A stretch of DNA of 64,000 nt, taken from assembly GCF_029892045.1 (NCBI RefSeq), contig NZ_CP120368.1:1052001-1116000 (forward strand), written 5' to 3'. This document shows, one piece after another, positions 54,505 through 62,540 of this stretch (its first letter is position 1; each line of letters opens with the position of its first letter). The position numbers and the translations under genes are program-made. The notes beneath the pieces are model-generated. The model was not told the origin of the DNA. It worked only from the letters and a program-made list of their open reading frames with translations, and did no database searches. The DNA comes from Sinorhizobium numidicum. GTDB taxonomy: Bacteria > Pseudomonadota > Alphaproteobacteria > Rhizobiales > Rhizobiaceae.

Positions 54505-54599
54505 GGTCGCTGACCTTCTCTCCTCTGGGAAACCCCCGCCGTCGCGCTTATCTGTGAGACTAAGATGTTTTGCGCGGATAACGGAGACTATGACCATTC

Positions 54600-55514
54600 A
54601 TGAAGGTTAAAGCCATCTTCAATCGAGATGGGGGGACGTTCCGAACGACGGACATGGAGGCCTATGGCCGAAAGGTCGAGGAGGCTTTCCGCGCTGCCGG
54701 CCACGAGATCGAAATCGCCTTGGTCGGGGCGGACGCCATGCAGCACGCGTTGGAGACGGCGTGCCGGCGAGGCGATCTCGACGCGATCGTCGCCGGCGGC
54801 GGCGATGGCACGATCTCCGCCGCAGCCGGCGTCGCGTGGAAAAAAGGCATGCCGCTCGGCGTCATTCCCGCCGGAACGATGAATCTCTTCGCCCGCTCTC
54901 TGAAGCTGCCGCTCGACATTTGGAAGGTGCCTGAAGTCCTTGCGAACGGCAGGATCATCGATGGGGACATCGGCAGCGCGGATGGACGCGCCTTCGTACA
55001 TCAGTTTTCCATGGGCCTGCATGCCCGCTTGGTGCGCTACCGTCAGTCCTACAGCTTCGCCTCCCGCCTTGGAAAAATCGGCGCTAGTACGCGCGCCGCT
55101 ATCGGCGTGATTTTCAACCCGCCGGACTTCGAGATCGAATTTGATGCCGACGGTCACAGAGAGCTCCGGCACGTTTCAGCGATTTCGGTCTCGAACAATC
55201 ATTTTGGCCACTCGACGCTGATGTATGCGGATGACGTGACAAGCGGTCATCTCGGTTTCTACACGGCGCCGCCCCTCAGTCCCGCGGGCGTCGCAAAGCT
55301 CGCCCTCGATATCTTGCGCGGAAGGTTCCGGGCGAGCCCGCTGATTACCGAGATGAGCGCTCTCGCAGTCGACCTGCATTTTCCGAAAGTGGACCGCAAG
55401 ATCAATTGCGTCATCGATGGGGAGCTCTTGCCGATCGGGAAGCGAGACGTCGCCCTGCGTGTTCACCCAGGTGAACTGAAGCTGCTCGTCGGCGCTGACG
55501 TGCCCGCTGCATGA
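54600..55514 (+). CDS. Diacylglycerol kinase-family lipid kinase
   Basis: 304 residues of the DAGK/YegS family: GGGDGTISAAAGV (ATP site), PAGTMNLFARSLKLP and a C-terminal beta domain with CVIDGELL. Phosphorylates a lipid such as diacylglycerol or a sphingoid-like base; exact substrate unknown. The N-terminus has NRDGG where many relatives have NPxSG. The ribosome site is weak. Confidence 0.87.
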   Translation: MKVKAIFNRDGGTFRTTDMEAYGRKVEEAFRAAGHEIEIALVGADAMQHALETACRRGDLDAIVAGGGDGTISAAAGVAWKKGMPLGVIPAGTMNLFARSLKLPLDIWKVPEVLANGRIIDGDIGSADGRAFVHQFSMGLHARLVRYRQSYSFASRLGKIGASTRAAIGVIFNPPDFEIEFDADGHRELRHVSAISVSNNHFGHSTLMYADDVTSGHLGFYTAPPLSPAGVAKLALDILRGRFRASPLITEMSALAVDLHFPKVDRKINCVIDGELLPIGKRDVALRVHPGELKLLVGADVPAA

Positions 55515-55657
55515 TCCGCTGCCGTCGCGTCTGGAACACCGGAGGCCATTAAAGCGTCTCCAGCAACAATTAGGCTCACAGCAAGACCGTAGAGGAAGCA
55601 ACAGAGAAAAGGAGACCGTTCTTCGGGATGGTCGCACCCGGGCCCCGATTGATCGTG

Positions 55658-56674
55658 TTAAGCATCCGAGGGCTCTCGTTCGAAGACCTGACGCACGATA
55701 TAGCTGGTGGTCTCGTCGTCACGGAAATAGGCACGCGCCATCATTTCCGAAAGAATGCCGGTGGTAATGAGCTGGATCGAGGACAGGAAAAGCATCACGC
55801 CGACAATCAGCATCGGACGGGTACCGATATCGTTGCCGAGCACGAATTTATCCATGGCGAGATAGAAGAGGATGAGCCCGCTCAATCCGCCGGCGGCAAG
55901 CCCGATCGAACCGAAGAAATGGCCCGGGCGCGCCTTGTAGCGCATGAAAAACAACACCGCGAGCAGATCGAGTATCACGCGGAACGTGCGCGAGATACCA
56001 TATTTCGATGCGCCGTAATGACGGGCGTGGTGTGTCACGGGCATCTCGCCGATTCGGCTGCTGGGCACGACGCCGGCAACCCAGGCCGGTATGAACCGAT
56101 GCATTTCTCCCATCAGCTTCACCTGCTTGATAATCGAACTGCGATAGATCTTCAGGCTGCAGCCATAGTCGTGCAGCTTTACCCCCGTGATTTTGCCGAT
56201 GAGGAAATTGGCGCACCAGGAAGGAACTTTTCTGAGCAGCAGACCATCCCGCCGGTTCTTTCGCCAGCCGACGAGCAGATCGAGTTCCCGCTCCTCGATC
56301 GCTGCGACCATATGGGGAATATCGGCGGGCTCATTCTGCAGATCGCCGTCGAGTGTAGCGATCAACCGGCCGGAGGCCGCATCGATACCAGCCTGCATCG
56401 CGGCGGTCTGACCGAAGTTCTTCTGGAGTTCGATGATCTTGATCTGCAGGCCTGGGTGCGAAAGCTCCTTGCGGGCGTTCGGCAAGGTCCGATCGGTGCT
56501 GCCGTCATCGACGAGGATCAGTTCCCACGATTTTCCGAAGCCGGCCATCGCTTCCCGAATACGCGTGACGAGCGGTCTAACACTTTCCTCCTCGTTGAAC
56601 ACCGGCACGACTATGGACAGTTCCCTGGCCTCCGCAACATCGGCCACGGACTTCACGGGTTCTTCAATGTGGTT
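55658..56674 (-). CDS. Family 2 glycosyltransferase (polyprenyl-phosphate type)
   Basis: About 338 residues: GT2 domain with ELSIVVPVFNEEESV, LVDDGSTDRT, QKNFGQTAAMQAGID and TLDGDLQNEP, followed by two C-terminal membrane helices as in DPM1/ArnC/GtrB-type enzymes that load a sugar on undecaprenyl phosphate. A TTG at 56674 has GGAG seven or eight bases upstream; an ATG at 56734 gives a longer, less typical N-terminus. Back to back with the LPG-synthase-like gene. Confidence 0.88.
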   Translation of the reverse strand, partial: NHIEEPVKSVADVAEARELSIVVPVFNEEESVRPLVTRIREAMAGFGKSWELILVDDGSTDRTLPNARKELSHPGLQIKIIELQKNFGQTAAMQAGIDAASGRLIATLDGDLQNEPADIPHMVAAIEERELDLLVGWRKNRRDGLLLRKVPSWCANFLIGKITGVKLHDYGCSLKIYRSSIIKQVKLMGEMHRFIPAWVAGVVPSSRIGEMPVTHHARHYGASKYGISRTFRVILDLLAVLFFMRYKARPGHFFGSIGLAAGGLSGLILFYLAMDKFVLGNDIGTRPMLIVGVMLFLSSIQLITTGILSEMMARAYFRDDETTSYIVRQVFEREPSDA

Positions 56675-56753
56675 CAAGGGCGGTCTCCGGAGTGCTGTCA
56701 CAGGTTTTCTTGCACAGTTAACGGTGATAACCAACGCTGAATTGCGTGGCGAC

Positions 56754-56853
56754 TGCGTGGTTCCTTAAATCGGAACCGATCCAAGGATAAAACCATGCAG
56801 CAATTCAGAGCGTTACAGCGATATTTGTGCGTCTGAAAAGACGCGGTACTGTG
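56754..56853 (+). repeat. RIME copy H (forward)
   Basis: tgcgtggttccttaaatcgg / ccgatccaaggataaaaccatgca, the cagcaattcagagcgttacagcg link and the second hairpin ctgaaaagacgcggtactgtg. It ends 21 bases before the start of the next gene. Confidence 0.88.
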
Positions 56854-56873
56854 GGAACAGGGAATCGTATCTG

Positions 56874-57842
56874 ATGAATTCGGACTGGCAGTTCAGCCGG
56901 CGGTCGTGGCTTGCGCGCAACCGCATGGCGCTGATTTCCCTGGCGGCCATAGCGGCTTATGCCATCTTCGTCGAGTGGGTTTGGGGCTGGTCGGCATTGA
57001 TGCGCCAATGGGTCGAATTCGGCCTCACGTCCGTCCTGTCCGCTCTCGCCCTGTTGATCGCTACCTATTACATTCGCTGCTATCGCATCCATGACTATTT
57101 CCCGGAACAGACTGCGGGTCGCTTCCTGCCTCTCTTTCGAGTGACCCAGGTTCACAACCTCCTTAACATCATGCTGCCATTCAGAGCCGGCGAAACGAGC
57201 TTCCCGCTGCTGATGCGCACTGAATTCGGCGTGCCGCTGGTACGCGGCACATCGGCGCTGCTCGTCATGCGGCTGCTCGATCTGCATGCCCTGCTTACGG
57301 TCGCCGCGATCGGCCTCGTTCTGGGGCGGAGCGATGCGGTGATCGGCTGGGTTCTTTGGCTGCTCGCGTTTTTCCTGCCGCTCGTGCTCTTCCTTCTCAA
57401 GGGATCAGCCCTTGCGTTCGCGCGCCGTCTGGCGCCGGCGAGATTCGAAGTCTTTCTCGACGAGGCAGAAGCAGGCCTGCCGGGCGATATTCCAGCGTTT
57501 CTGCGCGCATGGGCGATGACAATGCTGAACTGGGCCGTCAAGGTGGTGGTTCTTGCCTGGGTACTCGCCATCATGGGCGTCGCACCGCTCGCCGCCTGCT
57601 TCGGGGGAGCGCTTGGCGGCGAACTTTCTTCCGTTCTCCCCGTGCACGCGCCGGCGGGGGCCGGCACCTATCCGGCGGCGATCGTCGCTGGGGCGATTTC
57701 CTTCGGCGCTGCCGCCGATCACTCGACGCTCGAGATGCTCGGCCGTGCGGGCGTCAACGCCCACCTCCTCGTCATCGCATCGGCAATCGCCGGCACGCTG
57801 CTTTCGGTACTGCATGTTTCCCTAGAGCGTTTCCGTGTTTGA
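56874..57842 (+). CDS. Lysylphosphatidylglycerol synthase TM region/UPF0104 protein
   Basis: A 322-residue polytopic protein with about eight segments and the UPF0104 marks LLNIMLPFRAGETSFPLLMR and GGELSSVLPVHAPAGAGTYPA. In many bacteria it is a flippase-like partner of GT2 enzymes, which fits the divergent neighbour. The last ten codons are not native: LHVS comes from RIME I and LERFRV from the left end of the IS630-family element, which supplies the stop. Confidence 0.87.
   Translation: MNSDWQFSRRSWLARNRMALISLAAIAAYAIFVEWVWGWSALMRQWVEFGLTSVLSALALLIATYYIRCYRIHDYFPEQTAGRFLPLFRVTQVHNLLNIMLPFRAGETSFPLLMRTEFGVPLVRGTSALLVMRLLDLHALLTVAAIGLVLGRSDAVIGWVLWLLAFFLPLVLFLLKGSALAFARRLAPARFEVFLDEAEAGLPGDIPAFLRAWAMTMLNWAVKVVVLAWVLAIMGVAPLAACFGGALGGELSSVLPVHAPAGAGTYPAAIVAGAISFGAAADHSTLEMLGRAGVNAHLLVIASAIAGTLLSVLHVSLERFRV
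57811..57824 (+). repeat. RIME copy I, left fragment
   Basis: tgcatgtttcccta is the start of a RIME interrupted by the IS630-family element at its TA. It encodes part of the C-terminus of the preceding gene. The rest of the copy is at 60218-60303. Confidence 0.8.
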
Positions 57843-57898
57843 TTGAATCGTTGCCGATTCCCGAATCGTCGTTGTTGTGATTCATATGTGGACGCCCC

Positions 57899-58130
57899 TA
57901 TGGCAAGGGCCTTTTGTCGGGGATGGTTTGATCGGTTGCTTTCATATGTCCGGCCTGTTTGTGCGGCGTAGAGTTTGACCGCTGGCCCTGATGGAAATCC
58001 GCCGGTGAGGTCCCTGATCAAGCTGGCGCGCTTTTGAAGCGCATTGAATCAGACGGGTTGGCCTCACCATTGGCTCGATCGTTACACATCATCGACTGCC
58101 GTTACCAATTCGGGTTGTCTGGGACCGAAC
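57899..58130 (-). ncRNA. Candidate bridge RNA of the IS110-family element
   Basis: 232 non-coding bases downstream of the transposase, against only about 60 upstream, the arrangement expected for IS1111-group bridge RNAs. Nested complementary arms are visible: GGTGAGG / CCTCACC (58004-58010 with 58062-58068), CTGAT / ATCAG inside, and GCGCTT-TTG-AAGCGC (58028-58042) at the centre. Nine-base copies of both element junctions occur within it (see findings). Confidence 0.5.
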
Positions 58131-59153
58131 TCAGGCCGTCAGCTCATGAGCCCTATAAGCTTCCTTTCGGGTCAGTACGACCCATGCGATCCGCGCGAGC
58201 TTGTTGGCGAGCGCGACGGAGACGAGCCTGAACGGCTTTTTCTCCAAGAGCTTTCTGATCCAATTCGCCATGGGTGTTGCCTTGTCCTTCGTGTGACGGA
58301 TGACGGCGGTAGCACCGACAACCAGCAATCGGCGCAAATATCGGTCTCCTTGCTTGGAGATGCCACCGAGCTGGGTTTTGCCCCCTGTCGAATGCTGTTG
58401 CGGCGTCAGGCCGAGCCAAGCGGCAAATTGCCGACCTGAACGGAATTGATCGGGATCGGTGACGGTGGCAGCAACAGCCGTGGCCGTGACTACGCCGAGG
58501 CCGGGGATCGCTGCGAGCCTACGACTGGCTTCGCTGTCGACATGCCAAGCGTGAAGTTGCTGATCCAGCACCGCAATCTCATCGGTAAACACCATGATCT
58601 GCCGGATCAGAATATCCAGCGAAGTGCGTGCATAAGAAGGTAGGCCGTCCTCATCGGACAGCGCTTGCTGCGCCAGCTTGGCCAGATTGGCAATGCCGGG
58701 ATTGGCGACAAGGCCGAATTCTGCCAAATGCGCCCGCAGCGCATTTGCGACCATGGTGCGCTGGCGAACGAGCAGCGCTCGCGCGCGGTGGGTCATGAGA
58801 ATGCCCTGCTGCTCCACCGTCTTCACAGGCACGAACCGCATCGTCGGGCGCTGCACGGCTTCGCAGATTGCTTCGGCATCCAGCGCGTCGCTCTTGCCAC
58901 GCTTGACATAGGCCTTCACATAGGACGGCGGGATGAGCCGGACCTCGTGCCCCATCGCCGCGAGCGTGCGAGCCCAATGATGCGCTGTTCCGCACGCCTC
59001 CATCCCGATCAGGCATGATGGTAGCTTTGAGAAGAAGGGCAGCATCTGCTTCCGATGCAACCGCTTCACGAGCACGGTGTTGCCTGTCTCGTCGATGCCA
59101 TGCGCCTGAAACACGCTCTTGGCCAGGTCCAATCCCATGATCGTGATCTTCAT
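58131..59153 (-). CDS. IS110/IS1111-family transposase
   Basis: A 340-residue serine/DEDD recombinase. The N-terminal RuvC-like part has GLDLAKSVFQAHG (first aspartate), CLIGMEACGTAHHWA and KSDALDAEAICEAV; the C-terminal Tnp part has LAAIPGLGVVTATAV and the catalytic serine region QQHSTGGKTQLGGISKQGDR. Full length with no disruption, so it may be active. Confidence 0.93.
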   Translation of the reverse strand: MKITIMGLDLAKSVFQAHGIDETGNTVLVKRLHRKQMLPFFSKLPSCLIGMEACGTAHHWARTLAAMGHEVRLIPPSYVKAYVKRGKSDALDAEAICEAVQRPTMRFVPVKTVEQQGILMTHRARALLVRQRTMVANALRAHLAEFGLVANPGIANLAKLAQQALSDEDGLPSYARTSLDILIRQIMVFTDEIAVLDQQLHAWHVDSEASRRLAAIPGLGVVTATAVAATVTDPDQFRSGRQFAAWLGLTPQQHSTGGKTQLGGISKQGDRYLRRLLVVGATAVIRHTKDKATPMANWIRKLLEKKPFRLVSVALANKLARIAWVVLTRKEAYRAHELTA

Positions 59154-59261
59154 CGTGAATGCTCCTCTTGCTGCTTCGGATGACAGGCCGGCATCATAGC
59201 CGCAGCCGGTGCGGGGGCGTCCACATCATCAAGATGCTGGCTGGAAGGAGGCCAGCATTGG

Positions 59262-59621
59262 ATGACGCGACCCTTATCGAACGACCTTCGCGACCGCGTT
59301 TTGGCAGCGGTTTTGAGCGGCGAGACCAGCCGTGTGGTGGCGGCGCGCTTCGGAGTTGCCGTCTCGTCCGTGGTGAAATGGTCGCAGCGCTATCGTGCGA
59401 CCGGTTCTGGCGCACCGGGCAAGATGGGCGGGCATCGCAAGCGTATTCTGGAACCGCATCGCGCTTTCATTGCCGAGCGGCTCAATCAGAACCCGCATCT
59501 GACGCTGCATGGCTTGAAGGATGAACTGGCAAGACGCGGCGTCACGGTCTCCCACAATACGATCTGGGAATTCATCCGGCGCGAGGGACTGCGCTTCAAA
59601 AAAAACCCTGTTCGCCCTTGA
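59262..59621 (+). CDS. IS630-family transposase, first frame (orfA)
   Basis: 119 residues with the helix-turn-helix DNA-binding part ([35 protein letters not shown]). It ends soon after a run of eight As at about 59598-59605, where the second frame can be entered. GGAGG lies upstream of the ATG. Confidence 0.88.
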   Translation: MTRPLSNDLRDRVLAAVLSGETSRVVAARFGVAVSSVVKWSQRYRATGSGAPGKMGGHRKRILEPHRAFIAERLNQNPHLTLHGLKDELARRGVTVSHNTIWEFIRREGLRFKKNPVRP

Positions 59622-60210
59622 GCAAGCCCGCGCCGACATCGCTCGCAGGCGGGAGCGATGGAAGACCTTTCAGCGCAATCTCGATCCTGAGCGGCTGGTG
59701 TTTATCGACGAGACCTGGATCAAGACCAACATGACGCCGCTTCGAGGCTGGGGACCAAAGGGCAAGCGCCTGCGTGCCTTTGCTCCGCACGGCCACTGGC
59801 GGACGCTGACCTTCCTCGGTGCCTTGCGCAGCGATCGGCTGACTGCTCCCTGTGTCTTCGACGGACCGATCAACGGCCAGTGTTTCCGCGCCTATGTCGA
59901 GCAACAGCTCGTGCCCGCGCTCAAACCCGGCGATATCGTCATCATGGACAATCTCGGCAGCCACAAATCGGCAGCTATCCGGCAGATCATAAAGGCGGCC
60001 GGTGCACGGCTCTGGTTCCTGCCGCCCTATTCGCCGGATCTCAATCCGATCGAGCAGGCTTTCTCCAAGATCAAGCACTGGATGCGGCAGGCCCAGAAGC
60101 GAACCGTCGAAGACGCCTGGCGACACATCGGAGCGCTCGTCCAGACAATCGAACCACACGAATGCTCAAACTATCTGGCCAACGCAGGCTACGCTTCCGT
60201 CAAAACATGA
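59521..60210 (+). CDS. IS630-family transposase, catalytic frame (orfB)
   Basis: Catalytic DDE part: [20 protein letters not shown] (first Asp), [16 protein letters not shown] (second Asp) and [19 protein letters not shown] (Glu). It is offset by +1 (equal to -2) from orfA; the fusion is most simply made by slippage at the A8 run, so the first 80 bases of this frame are probably not translated alone. Confidence 0.88.
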   Translation: MNWQDAASRSPTIRSGNSSGARDCASKKTLFALEQARADIARRRERWKTFQRNLDPERLVFIDETWIKTNMTPLRGWGPKGKRLRAFAPHGHWRTLTFLGALRSDRLTAPCVFDGPINGQCFRAYVEQQLVPALKPGDIVIMDNLGSHKSAAIRQIIKAAGARLWFLPPYSPDLNPIEQAFSKIKHWMRQAQKRTVEDAWRHIGALVQTIEPHECSNYLANAGYASVKT

Positions 60211-60217
60211 AACGCTC

Positions 60218-60303
60218 TAAATCGGAGCCGATTTAAGGATAGAAACACGCAGTAATTCAAAGTGCTACAGCGAGCGTTGTGTGTCTGAAAAAGTGTCGTG
60301 CTA
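60218..60303 (+). repeat. RIME copy I, right fragment
   Basis: It continues directly from the left fragment: taaatcggagccgatttaagg, aaacacgcagtaattcaaagtgctacagcg and a worn second hairpin ctgaaaaagtgtcgtgct. It ends 19 bases before the amn stop codon. Confidence 0.88.
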
Positions 60304-60321
60304 ACGCCGAAAGCGTAACTC

Positions 60322-61824
60322 TTACTGAAATGACGTCTCGTAGAAGCTTCTGAGCTTGCGCGAGTGGAGTTTTTCCGGAGGCATCGCCGCCAGCTTCTGC
60401 AGCGCGAGGATGCCGATCTTCAGATGTTGGCTCACCTGCGTGCGGTAGAAGGCGCTTGCCATGCCCGGCAGTTTCAGTTCGCCATGCAGCGGCTTGTCCG
60501 ACACGCAGAGCAGCGTTCCGTATGGCACGCGGAAGCGGAAGCCATTGGCGGCGATCGTCGCCGACTCCATATCGAGCGCAATGGCGCGCGCTTGCGAGAG
60601 GCGTTTGACCGGACCGCGCTGGTCGCGCAGTTCCCAGTTGCGGTTGTCGATGGTGGCGACCGTGCCCGTGCGCATGATCTGCTTGAGGTCGTACCCCTTG
60701 TAGCCCGTCACTTCCGCGACCGCATCCTGCAAGGCAACCTGCACTTCTGCCAGCGCCGGCAACGGGATCCAGACAGGCAGATCATCGTCGAGCACGTGGT
60801 CCTCACGCATATAGGCATGCGCCAGCACGTAGTCGCCGAGCCGCTGGCTGTTCCGAAGCCCGGCGCAATGACCGAGCATCAGCCAGACATGCGGCCTGAG
60901 CACGGCGATGTGGTCGGTGATCGTCTTGGCATTGGAGGGGCCGACGCCGATATTGACCATGGTGATGCCGCCATGCCCCTTCTTTTTCAAATGGTAGGCT
61001 GGCATCTGCGGCAGGCGGGCAAGCGTATAGTCGGCATCCGGCCTGTCGGCGCCCGCCGGTGTGACGATGTTGCCGGGCTCGACGAAGGCAGTGTAGCCGT
61101 TGCCGCCTTCGGCCATCTGCTCACGTGCCCAGGCGCAGAACTCATCGACATAGAACTGGTAGTTCGTGAAGAGCACGAAGTTCTGGAAGTGTGTGGCGCT
61201 GGTTGCCGTGTAGTGGCTGAGGCGGGCGAGCGAATAGTCGATACGCTGCGCCGTGAAGGGCGCGAGTGGCGAAGGTTCGCCCGGGCCTGGTTCGTAGGAA
61301 CCGTTGGCGATCTCGTCGTCGGTCGTGGTGATGTCGGGGGCATCGAACAGGTCGCGCAACGGGATGTCGATGGCCTCGGCGGCCGATGCCTCGACATGGG
61401 CGCCCTCGCCGAAAGCGAAATGCAAGGGAATCGGTGTCGCCGATTCCGATACCGTGACGCCGACGCCGTGGTTGCGCATCAGATGCCCAAGCTGCTCCTT
61501 CAGATAGTGACGGAAAAGCTTGGGACGGGTGATCGTTGTCGTATAGACCCCGGGAGCACTGACATAGCCGAAGGAAAGCCTCGAATCGACATGGCCGAAG
61601 CTGCTTGTCTCGATGCTGACCTGCGGATAGCAGGCGCGGAAGCGGCTGAGCGGTGCATCGCTCTTTCCAAGCCTCTCGAAAGCCTCGCAGAGGAACCGGG
61701 TGTTGCGTTCGTAAAGCGTCTCAAGGCAATCGACGGCCTCGGCCGGATCGTCGAAGAGTTGCGGCTCGAAGGCTTCAGGAGTGGCGATGGAAAGGACGGA
61801 GTTTGAAGAGATTCGTTTGTGCAT
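60322..61824 (-). CDS. amn: AMP nucleosidase
   Basis: A 500-residue Amn that hydrolyses AMP to adenine and ribose-5-phosphate. The N-terminal AMP-nucleosidase domain includes RFRACYPQVSIETSSFGHVD; the C-terminal nucleoside-phosphorylase fold has GVGPSNAKTITDHIAVLRP, MLGHCAGLRNSQRLGDYVLA and ALDMESATIAANGFRFRVPY. Length is normal. Bracketed by RIME copies I and J. Confidence 0.95.
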   Translation of the reverse strand: MHKRISSNSVLSIATPEAFEPQLFDDPAEAVDCLETLYERNTRFLCEAFERLGKSDAPLSRFRACYPQVSIETSSFGHVDSRLSFGYVSAPGVYTTTITRPKLFRHYLKEQLGHLMRNHGVGVTVSESATPIPLHFAFGEGAHVEASAAEAIDIPLRDLFDAPDITTTDDEIANGSYEPGPGEPSPLAPFTAQRIDYSLARLSHYTATSATHFQNFVLFTNYQFYVDEFCAWAREQMAEGGNGYTAFVEPGNIVTPAGADRPDADYTLARLPQMPAYHLKKKGHGGITMVNIGVGPSNAKTITDHIAVLRPHVWLMLGHCAGLRNSQRLGDYVLAHAYMREDHVLDDDLPVWIPLPALAEVQVALQDAVAEVTGYKGYDLKQIMRTGTVATIDNRNWELRDQRGPVKRLSQARAIALDMESATIAANGFRFRVPYGTLLCVSDKPLHGELKLPGMASAFYRTQVSQHLKIGILALQKLAAMPPEKLHSRKLRSFYETSFQ

Positions 61825-61883
61825 GTCGCATTATAAGCTGCGACTTCTGACAAGCAAACGACAAGATTTCATATCTTCGCCTG

Positions 61884-61978
61884 TTGCATCGTTCCTTAGA
61901 TCGGCACCGATTCAGGATAGAACCATGCAACAGTTTCAAAGTGTTACAGCGATCCTGAGAAGACGCACGACACTGTAG
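61884..61978 (+). repeat. RIME copy J (forward)
   Basis: tgcatcgttccttagatcgg / accgattcaggatagaaccatgca, then acagtttcaaagtgttacagcg and gagaagacgcacgacactgtag. The palindrome is moderately decayed. Confidence 0.85.
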
Positions 61979-62000
61979 CGCGCCCGCGGCTCGGGTAGGA

Positions 62001-62174
62001 TCAGCTCATCGCCTGACGCTGGAGCGTGACGAAGAGGACCAGACCGGCGCCGTGCTTGCCGACGCCGAGGCCCGCGGCCTTGGTGTAAGCGACCGCTCCG
62101 ATCGGCGCCATCAGCAGGCCCGTGAGCATGAGGAGCCGGAGCGAGAGGATGGCGGAGGAGACGAGAGCGGCCAT
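62001..62174 (-). CDS. Small hydrophobic protein (57 aa)
   Basis: Translates as MAALVSSAILSLRLLMLTGL, then LMAPIGAVAYTKAAGLGVG and a last hydrophobic LVLFVTLQ. Probably one or two membrane segments. AAGGAA lies eight bases before the ATG. The gene lies 13 bases after the stop of the next leftward gene, so the two form a small operon. Confidence 0.55.
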   Translation of the reverse strand: MAALVSSAILSLRLLMLTGLLMAPIGAVAYTKAAGLGVGKHGAGLVLFVTLQRQAMS

Positions 62175-62187
62175 TTTTGCGTTCCTT

Positions 62188-62361
62188 TTAGAGCTTGGCC
62201 TGGCAGTACTGTGCCGTATGCGCGGTACAATCGGTAAGCGAGCCGAGATAGGTGTTTTGGCGGCGGCGCTCCGTATCGGCGCCGACTGCAGCGGCGAGCG
62301 TCATCGCGAAGACAACCATCAGCAGACTGATGATGGTGAGGCGTCGAGCGAGAATATCCAT
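62188..62361 (-). CDS. Small secreted or anchored protein (57 aa)
   Basis: N-terminal signal or anchor (MDILARRLTIISLLMVVFAM), then a short soluble part with two cysteines (LTDCTAHTAQYCQAKL) that could form a disulfide. The frame is open to 62421, but the hydrophobic start favours ATG 62361. Function unknown. Confidence 0.55.
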   Translation of the reverse strand: MDILARRLTIISLLMVVFAMTLAAAVGADTERRRQNTYLGSLTDCTAHTAQYCQAKL

Positions 62362-62540
62362 GGTTCTATCCGTTGGGCTGGAGGCACGTTCAAATCGATT
62401 GATGCCTTTTCGCACAACCAAACTGAATTCTTGCTGAGATGCGCGTTCATCTCCGGTTCATCTTCGTGAATGGCGCCGCTCTTGCTGCGGGCGGCGAGCG
62501 TGCCTAAGTCAGTGTTCCCGCAATCCAGGAGAGAACGCTT

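Larger units (their letters stand above)
57886..59226 (-). mobile_element. IS110-family (IS1111 group) element
   Basis: 13-bp inverted repeats ATGTGGACGCCCC (57886-57898) and GGGGCGTCCACAT (59214-59226) flank one DEDD transposase on the minus strand. Sub-terminal repeats of this kind are the mark of the IS1111 group; exact ends may lie a few bases outside. Joining the flanks gives a plausible continuous IS630 sequence (gattcat / caagatg). Confidence 0.85.
57823..60219 (+). mobile_element. IS630-family element, interrupted by an IS110-family element
   Basis: Terminal inverted repeats begin TAGAGCGTTTC at 57823 and end GAAACGCTCTA at 60219, extending to about 18 matches in 21. Both ends carry the TA duplicated by this family. 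Total length is 2397 bases; removing the 1341-base inner element leaves 1056, a normal IS630 size. The inner element sits in the 5' non-coding part, leaving both transposase frames intact. Similar to ISRm2011-2-type elements of Sinorhizobium. Confidence 0.9.
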
